From Moringa oleifera (Eukaryota > Streptophyta > Magnoliopsida > Brassicales > Moringaceae): a stretch of DNA of 64,000 nt. Positions 54,601 to 64,000 of this stretch are shown here, piece by piece. The stretch covers positions 2,236,501-2,300,500 of the forward strand of contig JAJFZO010000882.1 of NCBI GenBank assembly GCA_021397835.1. The letters run 5' to 3'. Position numbers and translations under genes: made by a program. Within the stretch, counting starts at the first letter, position 1; each line of letters begins with the position of its first letter. The notes under the pieces were generated by a model that did not search any database, was not told the origin of the DNA, and saw only the letters and a list, made by a program, of their open reading frames with translations.

Positions 54601-57600
54601 ATCATAACAATTTTTTGTTGGAATAAAATGTAAGTTTATAAATTAATAATTAAACAATTTTTTCAATGGTATATTATTTATTGTCATGGAATAGTCATTC
54701 CGAAAATTTCCTTAAGAATTGTAATTTCAGGAGTTTAAAGAGTAAAAGTTCATAAAAAAATTAAAATTTTTAATAAAAGTAAACTAAATATAAAAAAATA
54801 TCATTTAAAAAAACAAAAATAAAAATTATATTCCTTAAAGCATTTAAAAAAAAAATCATTTGAAGCCATTGTCTTTAAATTTTTTTTCAAGATAAATCAC
54901 ATGCAAATTGATCGTATGAAAATTACTATGCTTTAATAAATTAATGTAAATATATCATTTTTTTAAATAAATAAAAATATATATATATATTAATGTAAGG
55001 ATTCCCCACAAAGAAAAAGATTCGGCACTTTATTTATTTTTATCATATATGTGACGACTCAAATTGAGCTTCGAGAATATATTTATTGTCTGAGAATCAT
55101 TCGGAGGGTCACATATTCTTCTTTTGATTTCGGCTAAGTCCACTTTATGTTAAATAATGCACTTAGACTATTGAGCCACTTGACTATTTACCCACTTTTG
55201 TTTTATGCTTTTTTTTTTCTTATTTAGTTGCCACTATTATTATTCACAAAACAATAAAAAAAGTTGTCATTTGGGCATTTTAGAATATTATATTTTAGAT
55301 TGATATAATAAAGTAAATATATAATTAATTACATTTTTATCATATGAAATAAATTAATTAATTTAAATTTAAAAGAATTAATATGAAAATTTAAAACCAA
55401 AATTGCTAATGTCTATTATTTTACCTTAAAGCATATTAAATGTCTTAATCAATTGTAAAATACAAAGAATCTAGATTTTACATATTATTTAATAATATAA
55501 TTTTTAAACTTAAAATTTAACCGTATAAATATTATATGATGATGATAATTTAATTTTTTTGTTTACATAAAAAAATTAAACTAAAATTTAATGTACAAAA
55601 TTTTAATTTCAATAGCTTTAAAAAAAATTAAAATAAGGTTGGTTTGGATTAAAAAAGAATTTTATTTGTAAAATTTATCCAAAATATTACAAGAGTTTCA
55701 TTAAAAAAATACAAATTTTACAAAGTTTATTTTGATATTTATTTATTTAAAAAGTATTTTAATCATACTTAAGATATTGTTAACTTACGCTTTCAAAAAA
55801 ATGCATACAAACATATTTCCTACTTGCATTTTTTATAAGTATTTATTAAATAATTAATAATTTTATTTACTGAAACAATAAATCCAAAAAGTACAATCAT
55901 GATTAGTCTTAAACTAATTGGAAAGAAAAGAAAAATAATGGTAGGGAGCATGAGTTACAAAAGTCCAACCAGCTTTTTTGCAAATTTATAATTTTTTATG
56001 TTAAGAATCCCCTTAATCTAATTCTTTTTTATTAAAAATTAATTCATAATTTAAAAAAAAATGACCCAACATTAATTATTAGATAAATACATTGACCAAA
56101 TACAGCACCTCTTTATTTTCTCTCTCTTTATATATATATATATTAATTATTTCATTAATTAAATATATGTCTAATTAGCGAAAATGTTCGCCATGATTTT
56201 CTTTATCATTAGTGTTAAGGTTAAAATCCTATCTTGTTTACATTTAAGATTGAGATGATAATTTATTCAAAGAAAATTAATATTTTTATTAATTTGTTCA
56301 TTAATGTTAAGCACGGCATCTTAGCCGTCCTCTTTGGTGCTAAAATTTATATTTTTTTATAATAATAAAATTTTAATTTTAATTTTTAAAATAATTTATT
56401 AAATTGAGAATCTAGTCTAATGAAATTTGATTTTGAAATTTTTCACAAACATAAACTGATAGTCAACTTAGCATAATAAAATAGATAAATACTAAATACA
56501 TATATGCTGGTATTTATATATGTGATAAATTTTAAATCAAAGTTTATTATATAAAAATTTTAATTCAAATAAATATTTTTTAAAAAATTAAAACCTATAT
56601 ATAATTAAAAATGTATATATTAAATTAATTCAAAAAATTGAAACTTCATTAAAAATATGAATAATATGCATTTTATTTTTATATTTATTTTTTTGATAAA
56701 ACATGATTTTACCAAACATTCATACCCATTTTTGTTAATTTTTAACTTTTTTAGGGGTTATACTCATAATATCATGAAGTTGACTACTATAGAGCAAAAG
56801 CATCAAAGAGATTATATACTGTGATGAATGTGATTGATGTTCAAGCCCACAATTATATACTAAAAACCATAATTGTGCAATTTTTTCTTTAGCTAATTTG
56901 ATGGATTAGAGCACCAAACCCTAAAACCCACATCACAAAAAGGCAAACTTTGTATATTTTGAGAACATAATCATCCATCAAACAAACATTTAATGTTTTC
57001 CAAAATTTAATAATTGTTTGATTTTTATTATATTTTTTTATAATGTCATTATCTTATCTTATATGTTGATATTATTTATTTTTAAATCATTTTGACGACT
57101 AAAATCTTTCAAAATAATTATTTTTATGATGAAATTTTTCACCAAATTTATAATTTGTTTAAATATATAGATAATAATACAAGATTGATCTTGACTTTTT
57201 AGGACTCAGTGTCAAAAATTGTATGAAGTCCAAAAAGATAATATGTTTGTATAAATTTTAAAATCTCAAATTAAATCATATTAAATATTTAACTCTAAAA
57301 AAATATATTTTTAAAATCAAAATTAATAAATTATCAAACCATGTAACCCACTCCAATTTAAGAAACCCTAGACGACCCACTTATCACATATAGGTCTAAA
57401 GATTGATCCTCAATAAATATTTCAAAATTTTTATGAAATTAAAATTCGAGAGCTTCAAAAAAAAAAATATTCTGCAAATAAAATGAAAGGTAAGAATTTT
57501 TCAATGTCTAATTTAAGTTGTAATTACATAATTTAATTGATGAAGAGGAGATATGGGTAATCGAGATTGTTGGCATTATTGGGACACCCAAGAGACCAGA

Positions 57601-59775
57601 GGGTTCTCTGGATGAGGTGGTCCTCCATTTTTAAGGTACTCCCATGAACCCTTAAAGCAGATTGTGACCCTTCAGCATCTGCCTCCACCCATCCTATTTT
57701 ATTTCATTTATTTTTCCAAAAAGAAAACTTGTACTGCCTCTATAATGCTTAGATGTCCAATTTGGTATTGAATTGATTCATATTTAGGTTTTGCCTGTTG
57801 TTGCTATTGGACCAAAGAGCATGGCATGATTAAGACACTTGGGATAATGGCATTGACATCATTATATGTAACAAGGAAAAAAACAAAAGGGCAAAATTGA
57901 CATGATGGAGTTTTATGTTGTAAGTTGCATGGTTTTGTTTCTCTATAACAAGTTGATAATTTCATATTTTTAGTTTATGAAATTGATATTCTTTCGTTAC
58001 CTGGTTTTGAAAACAATGTTTTTATTAAAAGTTGTTATAATTTTCAAAAATATTTTTATATATAAACAAAATAAAATATAAGGTATGGATTAAAAATCTC
58101 TTATTAATGTTATTTGATAGATATTTGATTGAATTGAAAGTTGTTAAAAATTTTATATTTTTATATTATAATATTTATTTAAAAATAAATATTAAAAATA
58201 TTTTATTAAATTAGTTTTTAATTATTTACATAATAATAATTTAATTTAATTTAATTTAATTTGAAGAACATTATAAATAATAATAAAAAATAATGATTAA
58301 ATAAAAGATATTTTTATTATTGTAAGATGCAAAAAATTATATCTTCTTCGTGTTCTTCCTTTCTTCAACACCAATAAATAGAAGAAAATTATACATATTT
58401 CAAAACTCTTGTTATTGTTTGCTTTTTCTCTTCCCTAAAGATTATAAGTTGCATTAAATTAATAAAATGAATGGTAATAAATTTTATTTATTATTTTTAT
58501 TTTAATATAATAAATTATAAATATATATTTATTTTCTTTAAAAACCCATCGACTCAGACTATGTGAGTCTGCTTTTCATATGGTTGGTATATAAAAAATA
58601 GTCTAGCATGTAAATGTTTTATGGAAGATATGGGGAGAGCTATAGCCTCTAAATGGTTGTAAGAAAACTATTAATATAGTTAGCCAACTTGCAATAGATG
58701 CATTAAAGACATTTAACTTCATAGTGCTGACATACTTATCCACTTACACAGAAGCCAAAACAAAAAAGGACAAAAACAGACATGATTTCCCAAGTTTTAG
58801 CTGTTTATCTTAAATGGGTGTTGCTCTAACCAATCTGGAAAGCATCTGTTTCTTTAATAACAACGAAATCAGCACAGGCTTTTTATTTTGTAATCCAATC
58901 AATGAGAACAGTCAGATGGGTTTGTTTCACTTGGTTAGGAGGCTTGAATATAAGTGCAAATGGACCAAGCTTCCAGTCAGGAGAGACCACAAAGCATGTG
59001 GTAGATATATCAACAACAGTATAGAAGTTAATGCAGTCCTAATTGAAAAGCTGTCACTGATGTCTACGCGATATAGATTTCAGTTGATATAAATTGTATT
59101 AAGTTTTTTGAAAAAAATTAATTTTTTAAATAAAATGTGGGAAGGGAACGATGATATGTTTTAATTATTTATGTTATAAAATTATTATACTTTTAAAGAT
59201 TCAGTACAGTTGAAATTAATGGGAGATATGCGAGAGATGTGACTCATGCTTTAATGCACAACAATATGATGGGGAATCAAGTATCTTGTATGGCTGCTCA
59301 GGGACTCTGTATTTGTTGGGGATGGTGGATCAGGCCAACTGCCTCATTTATGGCTTGAGTTTGGTACAATCAAAAGCTCATACAATTTGGGGAACCCAGG
59401 TCCTTAAGACCTTTATAATTCCTTAGTGTGTGGTCAATACCATGGAATACGGAGGGTGCCCGACACAGCCTAAATGTAAACAGATTATACTCTGTGTCCA
59501 GGACACTGTTTCTTTGGTTTCTCCATGCAAAGCCCAAGCATGTAAACCAAAGTTGCTTGATTTAGAAGCTGCAACAGAATAATGTAAGCAGTACATTTCC
59601 GAAATAATTCCAACAGTTACATTCTAAAACCAAGGAATACATGCTGAACAAAGGAACACATAAATGGCAGGATTGCAATAATTACAATTGAACATGCCAA
59701 AACTGCGACCACATATCTACATTTTCTCGGAGATCTACAAAACCAAGATGGAACACCTTGCAGTTTGTCAAGATC
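51621..59775. other. 8 kb A+T-rich gene-poor stretch
   Basis: This stretch is mostly A/T homopolymer and short-repeat sequence, with no frame longer than about 90 codons. Two patches differ. The first, 53830-54060, is GC-richer with CACGTG at 54016-54021. The second, 58560-59480, has near-average composition and a 92-codon frame of no known family at 58814-59092. It may contain old non-coding transposon relics, but no terminal repeats or coding domains were recognised. Confidence 0.5.
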
Positions 59776-61606
59776 CTATAAATCAGTACTTTCTTCCCTC
59801 AAATTGGATAAGTGAGAACCCTTGCTCTCTGCACAGGACTTACCCAAACCACTAGATTTCTCAGGAAGGGCATCTAAATTGTTGTTGTTGCAACATACTT
59901 TTACAACACTGTCCCGAATGGATGGTGTAGAATCTGCAACCAAATTCATGACAACCATGCTATCAGCAATAGCATCAACATCTCTAGTTCCACTGTAGAG
60001 GCCACGACTTCCAGTAACAAGAATACTGCATTTCTCATCAGCTTTAGTCAAGACTGCAGGGAAGACATCCATCAATGGAGGGTTAGTCTGGCTTGAACTG
60101 CTGATGAGAAGCCTCAGGGTTTCTCTTGCACCCTTATCCACCAGAGACTCGTTTTCAGGCAGCCCTGCATTCACAAGGTTTGGGTGCAATGGTGGAATTG
60201 TGGTTGAAATAGTGGCACCAGCACTAACCAGATAGCCTTGACCTGACGAGCAAATATCAATAACTGGAATGTGAACAATTGGGTCACACATAAGAGGTGT
60301 GAAGGTTGGGATTTGCTGAGAACTAGGCACTGGCAGACGGACCAATGGGTCAGGCAACAAAGGTGGGAAGTCAAGTGAAGGAATGTCAGCCAGATTTAGA
60401 GGAGGTGTTGGTGTGAACAAGCTGGACCCACTTACTGGTAATAGGGAAGAAAGTGGTGGAAGTGAAGGTAGTTCAATTGATGAAGTAGGACATTGCGGAG
60501 GAGCCATAGGGTGTTGCACAGTTGATGCACCTGGTGGACACCAACAATAGTAAGGAGAAAAGAGAGGTGCCCCTACTGATGGTACATGAGATCCTAGGCT
60601 TACACTAGGCGGGACAGAAAGTTTCCCCAGCGATTCTAGGAAGCTCGAAGAAAACGGGCAACTTTTAACATCTGGAAGTTTTTCATTTTCTGTCTGAACA
60701 AAAGTAGATGAATTGGTTGTAATCGGTGAAGCAACTAAGAGGTCGTCAACTGCTGAAAGATGGTTTTCGCCACGCCTTCTCAGCTTCTCTCTGACAGCAA
60801 CCCTCAAGTTTCTGGGCATGCCTTCTTTGAAAGAACTTGATCTCGGACTGAGGCTACTCTGATAGACTGCATTTGTCTTAACAGCTTGGCTGCCAGAGTG
60901 TCGGGAACGCAGCGACTTTGAGGACATGCATGAAAATTGAGCACTCTGAGACATATCACACATGTCAGAGGTGGCATCAGCCAAAGGGAAATATGAGCCT
61001 GAACAACTTGCTCTGGTGTTACCCACTGCCGACCCCATAAGATAGACACGGAGGTGAGTTGCAAAGCAGCTGAGGCGTGAGTCACTGATTCCAGTTAATT
61101 CGGCAATTGAAGGTTTCCTCTCAATTAAATCCTTCATCTGCCATAGAGAAACAAGAAACCGATAAACGTGAAACTTCAAATTAGCGCTCATACTCATTGC
61201 ATCCACTGAAAGGAAGTAAAGTCATTAGATGAGCTATCTTAACTTCAAAACAATACACAAATGCACAAATTAAATAAATTCTTTTTTGTCCAGTTTCTTC
61301 AGCATTTTCAGCATATTATATATTGGGTGTACAGTTGAACTCATAGTTGAATGTATCCTGCACACCTTAGAGAGCAATTCAACTCCTAAAAGTCTTGATT
61401 TCTCTGAGCACCAATAGTAAAGAACTCTGGCATCGGGCATCTTTATAAGAAAAGACCGGCCAGTATTGTCTGCTGACATCTCCTCAATTACCACAGGAGA
61501 AGAAGATTTGCGGCTGAAGGTAAAAAGTCTCTCTGTATGACCATCATCCCCAATGAATGAAAGACGCAAATCAGATGTTGGCAAGAGTGTAAGACTCAAG
61601 TTTCCC
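59776..61606 (-). CDS. Ser/Pro-rich protein of unknown function, At2g39950-like (3' part, at least 2 exons)
   Basis: Two exons are visible: 61606-61366 (LTLLPTSDLRLSFIGDDGH, then MPDARVLYYWCSEKSRLLG) and 61137-59776 (MKDLIERKPSIAELTGISDS to a TGA stop, 453 codons). They join in phase 0 as LLSK|MKDL. The first needs two bases from an upstream exon, so the gene continues toward or beyond 64000. The N-terminal part looks folded. The rest is low-complexity, rich in Ser and Pro, with a basic patch (LRVAVREKLRRRGENH) and Pro-rich repeats (PSLPPLSSLLP, LDFPPLLPDPLVRLP). I recall the similar Arabidopsis gene At2g39950 being annotated only as flocculation-like or unknown. No signal peptide is visible. 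Function is unknown; a nuclear or scaffold role is only a guess. Confidence 0.75.
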
Positions 61607-64000
61607 CTGTGCCAACGTGGAAGGACACATGATAAATTAGATAACGTAAATAATCAAAAAGACATTAAAAATCAGCAACAAATCCCTGCCATTATTAAAA
61701 GCTGGAATTTCTCTATATTAAAAAAAAAAAAAAGCCATAGTTATACATTCACAATGTCCTGATTTAAGGCCTAGACAACTTAATTTTAAGACCATAACAA
61801 TCATCAGTGCCTTAATCCTCACTTCAAGAACTAAACAGGTCTTGGTTGCATGTTCTTAATCTTCCAAAAAAGGAACCCAAAAGAAATATACAGGTTCCCA
61901 TTCAGGCATGTCTAGTGTCCAGTAACAGCATTGTCCCTTCAGATCATCTGCCAAAATCCACCATGGAAACTATTTATGTTAGGTGAAACCACAAGGGGCA
62001 TAAATTTTGATTTCTGAGGCCACTGAACATGATAGAGGGGGATTTAATTTAACTTCAAGTTTCTGGTCCTCCCCCGCTTTCATTAAGTAGTGACCAATTA
62101 AAACATTTTAGCATAAATCCAGCAAAAACATATTACTTCAAACAAATTCTTACTGAAACAAATTAAGATATTCGCCTGTTAGACCAATCTGTATATCATA
62201 CAGGACAACCATGACAAGAAATAAAAAGCTCGTAAAATGATCAAATTCATACACAAACAACAATGTGGTTGATCAAGAAGGAACTACATCACATAACAAA
62301 GCAATGACAAGTGTGCTCAAAACACACATTGCAGGAACAGGAAAACAAAATATCTAGTAAATCTTTACTATGAGTAGCTAACATCAACTTGGCATAAAAA
62401 ATATATCAAGACAAAGCCTTCAATAATTAATTTTACTATAACTTAACGTGACCCCTACATAACCAAAAAGCAGCAGCAAACTATATAATATAGGAGATGA
62501 AACTACCTTTACTTCCTCATAATTCAGAGATCATAATAGAATACGCCCACTTTACCTACAAGTAAAAAGATATATTTATTTGCAAGCATGAACATCATCA
62601 CCAATAAACTAAAATACATAATCCTGCAATCTATACCAATCATACACCAGAGAACACACTTCCCAGGAATTAAACATTTATAGCTGGATATGACACTGAA
62701 GGACATATTCCAACAAACAATATCTGTACCATAGGAACAACAAAAAAAAAAAAACAATCAATGAGTCAAACCAGGTCCACATTTTTTCATATTATGATAA
62801 ACTGTAAGGCCTACCCCAACCCCAATCTTGTATCCCATGTTAAATTGCAACCATAAACATACAGGGATACAACAAAGATGCTGCAGTCCAACAAACAAAC
62901 ACACTCAATGCAATGAGAGTCAATAGGTGGTTTAAGTGAATAGGTACACAACATTTCAATACACAAGCAAATCTAATCCAGAGGGATCCAAAAAGTGGTT
63001 GAATATCCATTAATTTGCTAAAGTTAAAAACATATAAAAGTCCATAGCATTAGGTGATAGCCAAAACAGAGAAAGACTGAAACATGACAATGACTAACAT
63101 ATATGACAATATCTAAGTTAATCGATCAAAAAGACAACTAGATGCAAACTAGAAAGGGAAAGTGATACAAGATTGCAAAAGAGAGCCTTTTGTTTCCTAC
63201 AGCAAACTGAAATCCATGTGAAACTGAAGACATCTAAAGAATGTTAGTCTCAATCTAATTATGCATGAGCATCCAAGATATATGCATGCAAACTTACAGG
63301 AATATTAACATGTGTCAAACCATGTACTGCAACACAACAGATGATTTCTAAATCATGTATAACTCAAACCATCTTCCTGCATGGGTATCAAAAGCATTAT
63401 TGTATATTATAGCTCAATCCATTAGAAGCATCGACAGAATGGGCAACAATAAAGCCAGCTTTGCAATTAAAAAGAAAAGAAAAGTAAACCATGCTATCAT
63501 GGCATAGAAAATGAAAGATCAAAAAGAAGTGACACGATAATTTACTCCCACAATCAGCCTGTGACCTTTCATATTTTTAATTTTAAAATACAAAGCTAGC
63601 ACAAATTGAAGCAAGAAATAATTATAATTGTAGATGCAAGATATATCAAGGTCATTTCCATTTGCAGCCAGAGGAACCACTGCGGTGTCTGAAAAAATAT
63701 TTCAATTTCGCAATACAACCTGCAGAGATGGGTACATAAGGAAACAAAAACTTCATGTTTCGCCAATGAGATTGGACAATAATTAAGCACTCTATAGATG
63801 AACATAAATGAAACGAGGTAGGCTACTGAGAATGATAAAACATAAGAAGAAGAATAAATGCAATAAATCGAATATACACATCAAGCAATGCGTAAATAAT
63901 TAACATGTTTGATCGTGCATGCCCAAGTATAGATGATAACAAGCACCTTGCCTTTTTCGAGACAAAAAACAGATGGAGACATACAGCAAAACTCCAACAC
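61607..64000. other. Probable long intron or 5' region of the Ser/Pro-rich gene
   Basis: This 2.4 kb shows no clear exon on either strand. It is A-rich on the plus strand with scattered short frames. Because the first visible exon of the gene before it starts mid-codon, this is best read as an intron. A minus-strand exon may lie near 63945-64000 but cannot be supported. Confidence 0.4.

Noticed and set aside
58814..59092. 92-codon plus-strand frame in the A/T-rich desert
   Set aside because: No family, no TATA or splice support nearby; the length is plausible by chance in a patch of average composition.
61138..61206. MDAMSMSANLKFHVYRF extension of the Ser/Pro-rich exon
   Set aside because: It begins at a GTG, is out of phase with the preceding exon, and an acceptor directly before MKDLIERK gives a phase-0 join.

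Overview
The window is nuclear DNA from a flowering plant, most likely a rosid eudicot. The signs are GT-AG introns, long A+T-rich intergenic stretches and plant-specific families (WLIM, ATL RING-H2, GH17, laccase, COI1, chloroplast SBPase). The SBPase and COI1 sequences look closest to Malpighiales types from memory, but the species cannot be fixed without a search. I assembled exons by hand from reading frame, splice sites and family knowledge; coordinates are inferred, although summed exon lengths divide by three for every complete multi-exon gene.

Layout. 0-7 kb: last exon of a sugar-phosphate/phosphate translocator (+), a PCNA copy carrying two frame-breaking lesions (-), then an 8-exon ARM-repeat protein gene (-) whose 3' end overlaps a three-unit minisatellite. 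7.4-10.5 kb: WLIM2-type LIM gene (-) with a 71-base poly-G run about 600 bases upstream of its start. 12.5-18.1 kb: single-exon ATL RING-H2 E3 ligase (-) and single-exon GH17 protein with an altered acid/base residue (+). 21-23.3 kb: membrane-anchored HAD subfamily IIIB protein (-) that lacks the usual metal-binding motif IV and has a perfect 25-bp-arm hairpin in an intron. 26-30.4 kb: 10-exon plastid adenylosuccinate lyase (-). 31.5-34 kb: 8-exon chloroplast SBPase (+) behind a G-box/I-box pair. 34.4-35.2 kb: SRPBCC protein (+). 36.6-39.1 kb: laccase (+). 40.5-41.6 kb: DIVARICATA-type MYB (+). 46.2-50.5 kb: the jasmonate co-receptor COI1 (-). 50.5-59.8 kb: A+T-rich gene-poor DNA. 59.8 kb to the end: 3' part of a Ser/Pro-rich protein of unknown function (-).

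The genes are independent monocistronic units. By function they cover the Calvin cycle (SBPase), purine synthesis (adenylosuccinate lyase), jasmonate perception (COI1), actin bundling (WLIM2), cell wall (laccase, GH17) and ubiquitin transfer (ATL). From memory, the WLIM2, ARM, HAD, COI1 and Ser/Pro-rich genes correspond to Arabidopsis At2g39900-At2g39950, so part of the window looks like a rearranged piece of that block. I found no mobile element with intact coding capacity, no tRNA or rRNA gene, and no convincing undescribed multi-gene system. The most unusual items are the broken PCNA copy, the stop-codon-spanning minisatellite, the intronic hairpin, the poly-G run and two enzymes with changed active-site motifs.
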